A DNA stretch of 64,000 nucleotides from Vreelandella stevensii S18214 (GCF_000275725.1 NZ_AJTS01000035.1:156910-220909), one strand, 5' to 3'. Counted from the first letter of the stretch, positions 53,136 to 62,728 are shown. Notes: generated from the letters alone by a model not told the origin. Translations and numbers: made by a program.

Positions 53136-53358
53136 CACCAATCTGGCTTTACCTTCATGCCTGCATCTTCAAAGCTGGCTACACTCACGTGTGTATCGTT
53201 GGATGATCAAACGTAGCCAACGGGGCAAAGCACTGGTCGCGACGTGATTAATTTGCTACTACTGTCATCGACACACCCAGTGACAACGTATAGCGCTCGC
53301 CCGGGCCAAGGGAACCCTACAGAGGCCTGTCGAGAAAAGAAGAAAAATCAAAAAAGCG

Positions 53359-55185
53359 ATGCTTATGGGTCCTCTCTGTTGGGTAAAGCGCCTGCTGGCC
53401 GTCCTGCTGCTGTGCCTCCTGAGCACAAGCTCGTGGGCGGTCGCGGCACCGGCACTGTCTGTTTCACCGGACCAGCCGTTTTACTCGCTCAATAGCAACA
53501 CTCGCTACTGGCACACACCGGAGTCGTTGACGCTGCGCGAGCTGCTGGCACTTGACCCGGCCTTCACGCCGGTATCGCAAACGTCTGACCTGCATTTTGG
53601 CTATACCGCCGAAGAGTCCTGGCTAACCACTCGCCTACATAACGCCTCACCGCATCCGGTCCAATGGCTACTCAAATTCGAGTATCCGTTCATCGACAGG
53701 ATTGCGCTCTATACGCTGCGCGACCAGTTCAGCGAAGTACAGCTCGGGGGCAGCACTCTGCCCGTGGATGAGCGTGCCCTGGCCCATCGCCAGATCGTCT
53801 TTCCCATTCATCTGGAAGGAGGAGAAAGCGTCACGCTGTACCTGCAAGCCAATACCTCCGGCAGCAAGTTCTTGAGCTACAGCCTAATGACCCCTGATGC
53901 GTTCCATGCGCAGAACGATCGTTACAACTTCTGGCTGGCCACCTACTTTGGCATGCTGCTCGCCTTGGGGCTTTACAACTTTTTGCTGTTCTTTGGCCTG
54001 AAAGAACGGGTCTTTTTGCACTACGCCCTGTTTGCTTTCGGCTTCACCCTGGCCATTCTGACCTTCAACGGCCTTGGGACACTGATGTTCTGGAGCTTTC
54101 TGGCCGAGCAGACCCCGCGACTGGTGGCCATTGGTTTTACCTTCGCGTCCGCCATGGCGACCCTGTTCGCCCAGAGCTTCTTGAACACGGCGCACTATAC
54201 CCCTCGATGGCATCGCGTCATTTCACTGTTTCGGGTCTACTGCTGGTTGGCCTTGGCAGCGTCACTGGTGTTACCCATCCCACTGGCTTTGGTATTGACT
54301 GATGTCACGGGCCTGAGCGCCTCGCTGTTGCTATTGATATGCGGCATCTACGGCAGTTGGCGGCGTGTGCCCAGTGCCCGTCTCTTCGTGTTGGCGTGGA
54401 GCATTTTTCTGCTGGGTGCGGCGGTGTTTGCACTACGCAACATGGGCGTTCTGCCCGCCAACTTCATTACTTTGCACGGCATTCAAATCGGCTCGGCACT
54501 GGAAATGCTGCTGCTATCGTTTGCCCTGGCCGCCCGCTTCAACAAGCTCAAACGCCAGAAGGAGCAGGCACAGGCCGATACGGTAGCCATGCTCAAAAAG
54601 CAGGAGGCCATCCTGGAAGCCAAAGTAGCCTTACGCACTCAGGCGCTGGAACAGCTTGCCAACCATGACATGCTGACGGGCCTATTGAACCGCAACGGAC
54701 TGACACGCTGCGCAGCGGCTGCCTTTAATCAGAGCTATCGCACCCACGAGCCAGTGGCACTGATCATGTGCGATCTCGACCGGTTCAAGCCCATCAATGA
54801 CCAGTACGGCCACGATGCCGGGGATTTCGTGCTGCAACAGGTGGCCAAGCGGCTCGCCCATGCAGCGCGACTGGGCGACCACTGCGCTCGGTTCGGGGGC
54901 GATGAGTTCATCGTCCTGCTGAAAAGTGTCCAGCAACCGGACATCCTGGACAGCGTATGCCAACGCATCGAGCACTCCATCCGCTCCCCCATCAAACTGC
55001 CTTGTGGGGTCAGCGTCTGCGTCGGCATCAGCCTTGGCGTTAGCGGGCTGCATTGCTATCAGCGCAGCGACGAACAGGGCCACGACGCGCTGCTGGAGCG
55101 CATGATTCACGAGGCCGACCAGCATATGTACGCTGCCAAGGCACGCACTGACGCTGCCGCTTATCGCTACTCTGCCAGAGGTTAG
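53359..55185 (+). CDS. 7TMR-DISM diguanylate cyclase
   Basis: 608 residues. Signal peptide (about 1-30, AVA-A), a periplasmic DISMED2 beta domain (about 40-175; YTAEESWLTTRLHN, FEYPFIDRIALY), seven membrane helices (about 185-395; LATYFGMLLALGLYNFLLFF), a coiled coil, and a GGDEF domain (about 440-600) with FGGDEFIVLL, the DLDRFKPINDQYGHDAGD substrate motif, and RLGD five residues before as an I-site. It should synthesise c-di-GMP in response to a periplasmic carbohydrate or other ligand. The RBS is weak (aagaagaaa). It is the second active-looking cyclase in the window. Confidence 0.93.
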   Translation: MLMGPLCWVKRLLAVLLLCLLSTSSWAVAAPALSVSPDQPFYSLNSNTRYWHTPESLTLRELLALDPAFTPVSQTSDLHFGYTAEESWLTTRLHNASPHPVQWLLKFEYPFIDRIALYTLRDQFSEVQLGGSTLPVDERALAHRQIVFPIHLEGGESVTLYLQANTSGSKFLSYSLMTPDAFHAQNDRYNFWLATYFGMLLALGLYNFLLFFGLKERVFLHYALFAFGFTLAILTFNGLGTLMFWSFLAEQTPRLVAIGFTFASAMATLFAQSFLNTAHYTPRWHRVISLFRVYCWLALAASLVLPIPLALVLTDVTGLSASLLLLICGIYGSWRRVPSARLFVLAWSIFLLGAAVFALRNMGVLPANFITLHGIQIGSALEMLLLSFALAARFNKLKRQKEQAQADTVAMLKKQEAILEAKVALRTQALEQLANHDMLTGLLNRNGLTRCAAAAFNQSYRTHEPVALIMCDLDRFKPINDQYGHDAGDFVLQQVAKRLAHAARLGDHCARFGGDEFIVLLKSVQQPDILDSVCQRIEHSIRSPIKLPCGVSVCVGISLGVSGLHCYQRSDEQGHDALLERMIHEADQHMYAAKARTDAAAYRYSARG

Positions 55186-55191
55186 CCACGC

Positions 55192-55914
55192 TCAGGCAAA
55201 CATCAATAACCCCGCGCATACCGCCGCCCCACCGGCGAAGGGTAAAAAACGGCTGTGACGATCTTCCGGCAGCTCCTCTTTCAGCACATTTAACACCAGC
55301 CCCCCCGCCACGAAGGCGTACAGCAGGCTGATCAAGGCATCCGTGAGCTGAATGGCGTGGCCAATCAGCCAACCCGCGAACACCGCCGCCGCCAATACCC
55401 ACCGGCCCTTCATCAGATAGCGCTGACGATGGTGCTGAACCAGCCCGTGGTCGTTGACCAGAAAGTGAAACCCCATGGCCAGGAAGAAGAACAGGGCTTC
55501 CGGCAGCTGGTTGTCGCGGTACACCAGCAGATAACCGATCAACAGGTTATAGAGCGCAAAGGAGCCAATATGGATCCAGAACACGCCCCGCAGCTTGCCC
55601 AGCGATACCCGTTTCTGAGGCATGTCTCGATGGGAGTAGACCTTGGCCAACTGTTCCAGCCCATAGAACACGCCAAGCCCCACCAGGGCCGTCAGGTAGG
55701 CATTGTGCTCGAGAATGAACAGCGGCCCATGCTCGGTGATGGTGTCGTGAGCGTCACTCAAGGCGGGAAAGATATGGATAAAGACATAGCCTACCGACAC
55801 ACCGCCCGCAAACGAGAGCCAGGCGCTGCGCGGCAGGGCATTGAGCCGCTGCAGCTTGCCAGCGTATAGATGGATGGCCGCCAATCCCAGGGCGAAAGCA
55901 AGCTGCTGGGCCAT
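55192..55914 (-). CDS. ZIP-like membrane protein
   Basis: 240 residues from ATG 55914; a GTG at 55923 is a close alternative. Eight hydrophobic segments are spread along the chain. The motifs SFAGGVSVGYVFIHIFPALSDAH (about 37-59), GFHFLVNDHGLVQHH (about 152-166), SLLYAFVAGGLVLNVLKEELPEDR (about 203-225) resemble ZIP transporters, with His, Asn, Asp and Glu residues at expected helix positions. It may carry a divalent metal, but this subgroup is uncharacterised. It is co-directional with the cytochrome b561 gene, 36 bp upstream, and converges on the cyclase gene with a 6-bp gap. Confidence 0.78.
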   Translation of the reverse strand: MAQQLAFALGLAAIHLYAGKLQRLNALPRSAWLSFAGGVSVGYVFIHIFPALSDAHDTITEHGPLFILEHNAYLTALVGLGVFYGLEQLAKVYSHRDMPQKRVSLGKLRGVFWIHIGSFALYNLLIGYLLVYRDNQLPEALFFFLAMGFHFLVNDHGLVQHHRQRYLMKGRWVLAAAVFAGWLIGHAIQLTDALISLLYAFVAGGLVLNVLKEELPEDRHSRFLPFAGGAAVCAGLLMFA

Positions 55915-55950
55915 GGTGATCACACTCCTTGTGACGCGGTGAGAACTCGT

Positions 55951-56508
55951 TTAGTCGAATAGACTCATGCGCTTCATCACGTTGTCGCGCTTGATGCGCC
56001 AGTGGAACAGCGCTCCAGCCACGTGCAGCGTAATCAACACTACCAGCGCCCAGCCCACCCGCTCGTGCCACATGAACAGCGTTTGCGAAAGCGCTTCGTG
56101 GCGCCCCAGAAGGCCCGGCAAGTGCCAGTGGAAAAACTCCACAGGAAAGCCGCCCGTGGCCGTGGCGGCCCAGCCCAGCAGCGGCATGACGACCAGCGCC
56201 GCATACAGCAGATGATGCACGCTGGTACTTACCAGACGCTCGAAGGTCGACAGCGGCGGGTCATGGTCGGGCACGACGAATGCCAGTCGCGTTACGATAC
56301 GCAGTGTCATCAGCAGCAGAACGGCCACGCCTAGCGTCTTGTGGCTGGTATACAGCAGGTTGGTCAGCGTATTGCCCAGCAGGCCCAGCGTCCGCTCGTA
56401 GCCCAGAAAGCCCAGCGTCAGCCCGGTGGCCAGTCCCAGCAGAACGGCCCCCGCCACCAGCCAATGCAGCACACGGTGGGGGTAGATATAGTGATCAAGC
56501 TCGTGCAT
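55951..56508 (-). CDS. Cytochrome b561 family protein
   Basis: 185 residues, four membrane helices. Haem-ligand candidates are His15 (HRVLHW region), His in YTSHKTLGVAV (about 56), and His in LITLHVAGALFHWRIK (about 160-166). The family transfers electrons from the quinone pool across the inner membrane; superoxide oxidase (CybB) is one studied member. It lies upstream of the ZIP-like gene, probably in one operon. Its C-terminal helix is mirrored in the 74-residue protein of the iron locus. Confidence 0.92.
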   Translation of the reverse strand: MHELDHYIYPHRVLHWLVAGAVLLGLATGLTLGFLGYERTLGLLGNTLTNLLYTSHKTLGVAVLLLMTLRIVTRLAFVVPDHDPPLSTFERLVSTSVHHLLYAALVVMPLLGWAATATGGFPVEFFHWHLPGLLGRHEALSQTLFMWHERVGWALVVLITLHVAGALFHWRIKRDNVMKRMSLFD

Positions 56509-56634
56509 TCATGACTCCCTGCCCCGTCTCATCGTTATCATCAGCCTGCCACCTTCGCGGCACGACGTTAAATTACTATAGTCATGGAATAGCGTACTGC
56601 ATGAAATAGCCTACCGCCTGTTTCTCACGTCAAA

Positions 56635-57504
56635 TCAACCCTCACTGGGCACGGCCAGCTGTTCTCGAATCAGCTCTGCCAACCGCCGGGCAGGCTCGGT
56701 GGGCCGGTGCGGCGCTCGGTGCAGCGCCAGTTCAATCATCGGCAAGGCGGGCAGCCCGCTGCTTTCATCCAGCGGGCGCAGTGAGGGCGTCAGCATACTG
56801 CGGGTGACCACCACCACGGCAAGCCCAGCGGTGACGATGGGCGCCAGCCCGGCCATGGACTGGCTGGTATACGCCACACGCCAGTGGCGCCCTGCGGCCT
56901 GAAGCGCCTGTTCCGCCACTTCCCTGAACACATCGGCCCCCGGGGTATAAAGTGCCAAAGGTACCGGGTCGCTGAGCAGCGGTTGTTGATTCACCCCCAC
57001 GGCCCACACCAGCGGTTCTCGACGAATGACCTCCCCACCCGGCGAATGGCGCTGGCGCGTCACCAGCGCCAAGTCCAGCTCCGCCGTTTTCACCTGCTCC
57101 ACCAGGTGGGCGCTGGTACCACACTGCACGGTCAGCCCCACGGCGGGATAGAGCTGGTGGAAATAGGCGAATACCGACGGCAGCAACGACGCATAATCCT
57201 CGGGAATCCCCAGCGTCAAATCGCCCGTCACCTGACGGGCCTGCATGTCGCTCCACGCCTCGTCATTGACGGTCAACAAGTGCCGTGCATGGGCCAACAG
57301 ACGCTCTCCTTCCGCCGTAAAGCGCAGCCGCCGCCCATCACGCTCATGCAGGCGCATCTCCAGCTGGGCCTCAAGACGCTGCAACTGCATGCTGACCGTC
57401 GATTGAGTGTAGGCGAGCCGCGTCGCCGCCGCGGTGACGCTTCCGGTGTCGGCAATGGCCACCAGCGTTCGCAGTAGCGTCAGGTCAAACGTGGGCGCAC
57501 GCAT
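56635..57504 (-). CDS. LysR-family transcriptional regulator
   Basis: 289 residues. The N-terminal winged helix (4-63) has FDLTLLRTLVAIADTGSVTA and TRLAYTQSTVSMQLQRLEAQL, typical of LysR. The effector-binding domain (about 90-285) contains LTLGIPEDYASLLPSVFAYFHQLYP. It is divergent from the EamA transporter gene (108 bp), its likely target, as is common for LysR/DMT pairs. The inducer is unknown. An AT-rich stretch with a TGATG/CATCA repeat in the spacer could be the operator. Confidence 0.9.
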   Translation of the reverse strand: MRAPTFDLTLLRTLVAIADTGSVTAAATRLAYTQSTVSMQLQRLEAQLEMRLHERDGRRLRFTAEGERLLAHARHLLTVNDEAWSDMQARQVTGDLTLGIPEDYASLLPSVFAYFHQLYPAVGLTVQCGTSAHLVEQVKTAELDLALVTRQRHSPGGEVIRREPLVWAVGVNQQPLLSDPVPLALYTPGADVFREVAEQALQAAGRHWRVAYTSQSMAGLAPIVTAGLAVVVVTRSMLTPSLRPLDESSGLPALPMIELALHRAPHRPTEPARRLAELIREQLAVPSEG

Positions 57505-57612
57505 ACATCACCATCCTTGATGAAAACCATCACAAAAGATCGTTATCTTGATGAATGAGCCATGAGTATGCTGCGCACAAGAGGTCAATTTCAAGGTTCA
57601 AGGAGACGCGTG

Positions 57613-58491
57613 ATGCAGCCCCTTCACTCCCCGGTCGTGGTTTCCCCCAAATACAGTGTTGCCGCCGCGCTGGTGGCCGTCGCGCTATGGAGCATCGCCC
57701 CGTTACTGGCGGAACTGGCACGCACGGTCGCTCCGCTGCAGCTCACCGCTCTGACCCTGCTGGCAGGTGCGCTAGCCACCCTGCCCTTGAGCCGTAAGGT
57801 GCCGCTGAGCCACTGCCCGCGGCGCTGGCAGGCCGGTATCTGGCTGGGCGTTCCGCTGCTGATCGTCGGGGCGGTAAGCAGTTACTTCATCGGCATGCGT
57901 TGGGCACCAGCGGCAGAAGCCGCCTTGATTACCTATACCTGGCCGGTGCTGTTCGTCCTGTTGAGCCAGTGGTACCGCACGGGCCGCTTGACGTTGGCCA
58001 GCGTATCGGGAGCGCTGATCGCCTTCATGGGGGCCGCGCTACTGCTGGTGCCACAAGCGCTGGGTAGCGGTGTTGGCGGGGCCGCATCGGGCTACGCCCT
58101 GGCCCTACTGGCTGCCTGCTGCTGGGCACTCTACTCCTGGACAGGCCAGGCAGCGCCGGTCTCGCTGACGCCGCTACTGCCCCGCCTGCTGTTGATTGCC
58201 TGCGCCATGACCTTCGCCGCCAGCATGCTGCTGGAAGGCAGCACGGCGCTGCCCCAGCAAGAAGCGCTGCTTGCGGGTATTGCCCTGGGCCTCGGGCCTT
58301 ACGGCATCGCCATGGTGGCCTGGGATAGAGCGCTGCGCTTCGGCCATGCCAGCCTGGTGGGCAGCCTGGCCTATGGGGTACCCATTCTGGCGGCCCTGTT
58401 ACTGGTCATGGCTGGCGTCAGCGTGTTGGACTGGCGGCTGCCCAGCGCCGCCCTACTGGTGGTGGTCGGCTGTTTGAAAGCAGGCCGCTAG
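57613..58491 (+). CDS. EamA/DMT-family transporter
   Basis: 292 residues from ATG 57613 (MQPLHSPVVV), with aaggag upstream; an earlier ATG at 57562 has no RBS. About ten helices in two EamA repeats: AAALVAVALWSIAPLLAELA and FIGMRWAPAAEAALITYTWPVLFVLLSQ in the first, ALALLAACCWALYSWTGQ and YGIAMVAWDRALRFGHASLVGSLAYGVPILAALLLV in the second. Members usually export amino acids or other metabolites. It is divergent from the LysR gene and converges on the DUF3298 gene 6 bp away. Confidence 0.9.
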   Translation: MQPLHSPVVVSPKYSVAAALVAVALWSIAPLLAELARTVAPLQLTALTLLAGALATLPLSRKVPLSHCPRRWQAGIWLGVPLLIVGAVSSYFIGMRWAPAAEAALITYTWPVLFVLLSQWYRTGRLTLASVSGALIAFMGAALLLVPQALGSGVGGAASGYALALLAACCWALYSWTGQAAPVSLTPLLPRLLLIACAMTFAASMLLEGSTALPQQEALLAGIALGLGPYGIAMVAWDRALRFGHASLVGSLAYGVPILAALLLVMAGVSVLDWRLPSAALLVVVGCLKAGR

Positions 58492-58497
58492 CAGCCC

Positions 58498-59292
58498 TTA
58501 CTCTGCGCCGATAAAACGCGGCTTGGCCACGCCGTCGAGGGCTTCAACGGGGATCGTCAAGGTGGGCTGACCTACGGCGTAAGGTGCGATATCGTATACG
58601 TTGTACTTGACCTCCCATGCCTCCTCCAGCGGGGCAATGTTGCGGCTGGGGGATAGCGGCCAGTTCGCCAGGAACTGTTCATCCTGCCCCATCTCGCTTG
58701 CCCAGCGCTGGTGAGCCTCCGTCAGCAACGTATCGAAGGCCGCCTCCTGCCCATCCAGCAACATATCCTCGGCTTCGACCACTGCTCGGCGGCGCTCATC
58801 GATCACCATGAACGCCGTCATGGGCAATCCATGGGCTTGCCCGGCATGGTAGACATAGCTGTTCAGCTCCAACACCAGCAGGTCGTCGTGATGGGCATGA
58901 ACCGTGGCTTCGAGCATGGCCTCACTGGTCATTTCCGGGGGCGTCAAGCGGTTGCCCTCTTCGGCCAGTTCGAAAAAGTGCTGGGCATACGCCTCCCAGG
59001 AAGCGGCTGGCTCGGCCTGCTCTTCGGTAACCCCCATGCCCAGCGTCAACAGACGCTCCTGCAACTGCTGCGTCAGTGCTTCATCCTGGGGGAACTCCAG
59101 TGCTGAAATACGCACCGTCGAGCAGCGCTCTCCCTCACAGCCGGGCGCCACGAACTGCTGCTCTACGGCCAGCGTCGCCAGGGCCAGCGGCTCCTCCTGT
59201 TCATGGGAGGGCGATGAGGTGTGGCAGCCACTTAGCCAGACACTGCCCGCGATCACCGCGCCCGCGCTCATTACCGTTGTCAGACGTACCAT
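58498..59292 (-). CDS. DUF3298-type lipoprotein
   Basis: 264 residues with a lipoprotein signal (lipobox LSGC, Cys23). The body resembles DUF4163/DUF3298 domains as in RsiV-like proteins: VRISALEFPQDEALTQQL, AHHDDLLVLELNSYVYHAGQAHGLPMTAFMVID, WEVKYNVYDIAPYAVGQPTLTIPVEAL near the end. The YHAGQAHG and YDIAPYAVGQ segments are the family hallmarks. It is probably anchored in the outer membrane facing the periplasm; function unknown. aaggagg precedes the ATG. Confidence 0.85.
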   Translation of the reverse strand: MVRLTTVMSAGAVIAGSVWLSGCHTSSPSHEQEEPLALATLAVEQQFVAPGCEGERCSTVRISALEFPQDEALTQQLQERLLTLGMGVTEEQAEPAASWEAYAQHFFELAEEGNRLTPPEMTSEAMLEATVHAHHDDLLVLELNSYVYHAGQAHGLPMTAFMVIDERRRAVVEAEDMLLDGQEAAFDTLLTEAHQRWASEMGQDEQFLANWPLSPSRNIAPLEEAWEVKYNVYDIAPYAVGQPTLTIPVEALDGVAKPRFIGAE

Positions 59293-59332
59293 ATCAACCT
59301 CCTTGTGAATGCGATGCTGTTCATGTCAGCAC

Positions 59333-59362
59333 AAAAAAGCCCCTGCGTAGAGCAGAGGCATA
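59333..59362 (-). terminator. Intrinsic terminator of the PPC-repeat gene
   Basis: Minus strand GCCTCTGC, loop tctac, GCAGGGGC, then six T. It lies 25-55 bp after the stop of the PPC-repeat gene and upstream of the DUF3298 gene, so the two are separate transcripts. Confidence 0.82.
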
Positions 59363-59387
59363 ATCATTGCGTTACCTACTGGCCCAC

Positions 59388-60827
59388 TTATGTATCAGGC
59401 TGCATTTCCGTAGGCTCTGCGCTTACCTCCAGCTCGAACATGCCGCTGCCACTGGCGCTGAAACCACGGGCGCTCACGGTGTAAGTGCCCGGTAGCAGTG
59501 CCTGCTCCAGCAGGGCGTTGGTTCCCTGACCGCCGTCGTCGTCACTGTAGGAGACGCCTTCGCCATACAGCTCGAGATAGGTATCGAAGTCAGTGGAGTT
59601 CATGGCCAGCGTAACCCGCGAACTCTCCGTCAAGGTTAGCTGATAGGTCAACGGTTCGCCGCTGTACCAACCATTGATGGTTTCATCGGGAGTCAATTCG
59701 CCTTCGTTGCGCAGCTCTACGTCTTCAGGCAGCTCACGTGACGCCACGGAGAGGGTAAACAGGCCGCTGTCGGTACCGTACGCCGTGCGGGCCGTGATCT
59801 GGTAGTTGCCGGGCGCAAGGAAGTCAGCAATACGGGCGTCCAGATGACCGGCACTGTCGTCATCTTCGCGGTAATAGCCGCTGTCGCCTTCCAGCACCAG
59901 GTACGCATCCACATCGCTGGAATTCATCTCGATCTGGTACATGCCCGCTTCTTCGATCTCCAGCTCGTAGCTCAAGGGCTGCCCGCTGAACCAGCCATTC
60001 AACGACTCACCCGGCTGAATGGCACCGTCATTGCGCAGCTCGCCCTCGCCTGGCAGCTCACGCGGTTCTGCGACCAGCGTGAACAGGCCACTGCCATCAC
60101 CAAAGGCGCTTCTTGCGGTCACGGTGTAATCACCCGGCTCCAGAAAATCGGCAATGCGGGCATTCAGGTTACCGGCGCTGTCATCGTCTTCCCGGTAATA
60201 GCCGTTGGGGCCGCGTAGCTCCAGGTAAGCATCGAACTCATCGGCACGCATCTCGATCTGGTACATGCCTGCTTCTTCGATGGTCAAGGTTACTTCGCGG
60301 GGGGTGCTTTCCAGCCAGCTATCCATGGGCGTACCCACGGCCAGCGTGTCAGAATCGCTCAGCTCGATGGTGCGGGCCTCGACGCTGTAAGGGCCATAGC
60401 TCTGGGCATCGGCACCGCTAACCACCACCATGTAGTCGCCGCTCTCTTTCACCCGATAGCGTACGGTATCGGCACTGGACAGCAGCTCCAACTGATCATC
60501 GTACAGCGCCACGATGCCCTGCAAAGCGCCGCGCAGCGACACTTCCACCAGGGCATCTTCATCCAGTTGGATGACGTAGCGGGCAAAGCGGCTACCGTCA
60601 TTGCCATTCAGCTCATTGGCGGAGGTAATTTCGCCTCGGCCACGCTCGCCAAGCGTCAGGGTCTCCAGCCCATCGAAGACGCTGCCTGAACTACTGGCAG
60701 CTTCATCCGACACTTCCACTGTGTCCGGCGTGGCGGGCGCTTGAGAAAAAGATTGTGCTGCGAAGTACCCCACGGCAACGCCGCCGACAGCAACCAGCAG
60801 CAGGGTAAGAGAAGAGGACTTGGCCAT
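59388..60827 (-). CDS. Membrane-anchored protein with PPC-like repeats
   Basis: 479 residues from ATG 60827 (MAKSSSLTLLL), with aaggat upstream. One N-terminal hydrophobic segment (about 6-22) anchors or exports it, followed by an acidic linker. Four beta-rich repeats of about 100-110 residues resemble bacterial pre-peptidase C-terminal (PPC) domains. Repeats 2 and 3 share GMYQIEM, YYREDDDSAG and ARIADFL almost exactly; repeat 4 has YSDDDGGQGTNALLEQALLPGTYTVSARG. Each ends in a GSGLFTL-like strand. No peptidase domain is attached. The acidic DDDSAG loops may bind calcium. Role unknown; adhesion or envelope binding is a guess. Confidence 0.8.
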   Translation of the reverse strand: MAKSSSLTLLLVAVGGVAVGYFAAQSFSQAPATPDTVEVSDEAASSSGSVFDGLETLTLGERGRGEITSANELNGNDGSRFARYVIQLDEDALVEVSLRGALQGIVALYDDQLELLSSADTVRYRVKESGDYMVVVSGADAQSYGPYSVEARTIELSDSDTLAVGTPMDSWLESTPREVTLTIEEAGMYQIEMRADEFDAYLELRGPNGYYREDDDSAGNLNARIADFLEPGDYTVTARSAFGDGSGLFTLVAEPRELPGEGELRNDGAIQPGESLNGWFSGQPLSYELEIEEAGMYQIEMNSSDVDAYLVLEGDSGYYREDDDSAGHLDARIADFLAPGNYQITARTAYGTDSGLFTLSVASRELPEDVELRNEGELTPDETINGWYSGEPLTYQLTLTESSRVTLAMNSTDFDTYLELYGEGVSYSDDDGGQGTNALLEQALLPGTYTVSARGFSASGSGMFELEVSAEPTEMQPDT

Positions 60828-61140
60828 AGGTGCATCCTTGATCGTAGGCAAAAACGCCGATATAGCGAAACCGGATTATAAGGCGGTTCATCGATATAAA
60901 GGGAACTTTTCCACAAAAATAACGCGCTTTCCCGGGCGGTGCTCCATGGCACACCACCCCGGTTAACTTACTGAAACACAAAGGCATAATGATTCGTTAC
61001 AAAAAGCGCAATTATGGAGCTATCTGCGTCGATCTTCTTAAAGCTTGCCGACGCTCCATGCGCGGGCTACTATCAGCAGGCCAATTTGGCGCCTCATCGA
61101 TGAAAGCGGAGTCCGCGACACGAACCTCTGAGGTACTCCA
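60828..61140. other. Divergent intergenic region, PPC-repeat / RlpA-like genes
   Basis: 313 bp between divergent start codons. It holds the leaders and promoters of both genes. A 7-bp inverted repeat, ATGGAGC/GCTCCAT (61014-61020, 61053-61059), is the only structure seen; it may be chance. No additional gene is supported. Confidence 0.4.
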
Positions 61141-61533
61141 ATGGGAGCCCTAAAACACCTGGTACGAACGACTTGCCTGGCCACACTGCTGGTATTTTCC
61201 ACCGCTCACCAAGCAGTTGCCGGCCAATCAGCAGTAAACCCGAAGCTCGAAGAAGGCGTTGCCTCTTTCTATAGTGATCGCTTTCAGGGTGCCATCACCG
61301 CTAGCGGTGAAACCTTTGATCAGCAAGCTCTCACGGCGGCTCACCCAAGCCTCCCGTTTGGCACCAAAGTGCTGGTCACTCGCCCCGACACAGGGCAGGA
61401 AGTAGAAGTGATGATCAATGATCGTGGTCCCTTCGTTCAAGGGCGTGTCATCGATCTTTCAAAGCGAGCGGCGCGCGCACTAGGCATGGTACGCCGAGGC
61501 ACCGCCCCAGTGATGATCACTCTGGTAGATTAA
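61141..61533 (+). CDS. RlpA-like double-psi beta-barrel protein
   Basis: 130 residues. Signal peptide (about 1-27, ending AVA-G), then an RlpA domain: [42 protein letters not shown], and [26 protein letters not shown] with the conserved Asp of septal-ring lytic transglycosylases. It lacks a lipobox and the C-terminal SPOR domain that brings full-length RlpA to the septum, so a free periplasmic glycan-cleaving or binding role is more likely. It is monocistronic, with a strong terminator downstream. Confidence 0.9.
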   Translation: MGALKHLVRTTCLATLLVFSTAHQAVAGQSAVNPKLEEGVASFYSDRFQGAITASGETFDQQALTAAHPSLPFGTKVLVTRPDTGQEVEVMINDRGPFVQGRVIDLSKRAARALGMVRRGTAPVMITLVD

Positions 61534-61585
61534 CGGATAACACACCCGCGAGCGTGTGCTACCCCTTAAGCGATCCTGCTAACTA

Positions 61586-61616
61586 AAAGCGGCCCTCTCG
61601 GGGGCCGCTTTTTATA
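61586..61616 (+). terminator. Intrinsic terminator after the RlpA-like gene
   Basis: AAAGCGGCCC, a short loop, GGGGCCGCTTTTTA. A strong GC stem with a T-run, 50 bp after the stop. Confidence 0.9.
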
Positions 61617-61693
61617 GTGTAATGAACCTGAAAGCAGGCTAATGGTCTTTATGGAGCAAGGATTACCGCGTTCCCTGACAGCAGGAGGCTATG

Positions 61694-62692
61694 ATGATTT
61701 CTCGTTTCTACACGCTCACGACCTACCCCGAAGGTTTACCCGATCTCTCTACGTTCGCGCTGGAAAGTGCCGAGCTGCCGGAACTGGAAGAGGGCGAGGT
61801 ACGCATCCAGAATCGCTGGCTCTCGGTAGACCCTTATATGCGCGGCAGAATGACGGGCATGCGCACTTACATTGCCCCTTTCGAGCTGGGCAAGCCCATG
61901 GAAGGCGGCGCCATTGGTGACGTCATCGCGTCAAGGCATCCCGATATCAAGGAAGGCCAGCGCGTCAGCCACATGGGCGGCTGGCGAGACATTGCCCAAC
62001 TGCCGGGCGAAAGCGTCACCCCGCTGCCGGAAGGCGACGCCCCCGAGCAGGCTTACCTCGGCGTACTGGGCATGCCGGGCATGACCGCCTGGACAGGCCT
62101 GAACCTGATTGCCGAATGCAAACCCAGCGATAACGTGCTGGTCAGTGCCGCCAGCGGTGCCGTAGGGTCACTGGCGGTACAGCTGGCCAAAGCCAAGGGG
62201 TGCCATGTGGTGGGCATTGCCGGGGCGGCCCATAAGCTGGCCTGGCTGGAGTCGGTAGGCGTCGAGCCAGTCACCTACCAGGACCGCACTGCGCAGGAGC
62301 TCAGCGACGCCATCAAGCTTGCCAGCCCGAACGGCATCGACGTCTATTTCGAAAACGTGGGGGGCATCTGCCTGGAAGCCGCGTTGGCTCAGCTCAACGA
62401 AGGGGCGCGTATCGCCGTTTGCGGCATGATCGAAGGCTACAATGCCGAGACACCTGCGCCAGGCCCCCGCAACCTGTCACAACTGGTGGTCCGCAAGGCC
62501 AGGATGCAGGGCTTCATCGTGGCAGATCACTGGGCCAGCTATCGCTACTTCCTGAATGAAGTGACGCCCCAGGTGGCCGATGGTCGCATCGTCTACCAAG
62601 AGACCATTAAGGAAGGCCTGGAAAGCACCCCGGAGGCGTTTCTGGCACTGTTCTCAGGCGCCAATACGGGCAAGATGCTGGTGAAGCTGTAA
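61694..62692 (+). CDS. NADP-dependent oxidoreductase, CurA/YncB type MDR family
   Basis: 332 residues. Two adjacent ATGs (61691, 61694) follow aggagg; the second has the better spacing. Zinc-free medium-chain reductase: RWLSVDPYMRGRMTGM near 45, GGAIGDVIASRHPDIKEGQRVSHMGGW near 72, MPGMTAWTGLNLIAECKPSDNVLVSAASGAVGSLAVQLAKAKG around 125-165 (cofactor loop AASGAVGS), and VYFENVGG near 225. Relatives reduce alpha,beta-unsaturated ketones and aldehydes, such as curcumin, with NADPH. Cytoplasmic; substrate not predictable. Confidence 0.93.
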   Translation: MISRFYTLTTYPEGLPDLSTFALESAELPELEEGEVRIQNRWLSVDPYMRGRMTGMRTYIAPFELGKPMEGGAIGDVIASRHPDIKEGQRVSHMGGWRDIAQLPGESVTPLPEGDAPEQAYLGVLGMPGMTAWTGLNLIAECKPSDNVLVSAASGAVGSLAVQLAKAKGCHVVGIAGAAHKLAWLESVGVEPVTYQDRTAQELSDAIKLASPNGIDVYFENVGGICLEAALAQLNEGARIAVCGMIEGYNAETPAPGPRNLSQLVVRKARMQGFIVADHWASYRYFLNEVTPQVADGRIVYQETIKEGLESTPEAFLALFSGANTGKMLVKL

Positions 62693-62728
62693 CTCACCAG
62701 GCATTCTCTACCACCCTCTCTTATGCTC

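Noticed and set aside
61014-61059. ATGGAGC/GCTCCAT inverted repeat
   Set aside because: Seven base pairs with a 32-nt loop is within chance expectation for a 300-bp spacer.
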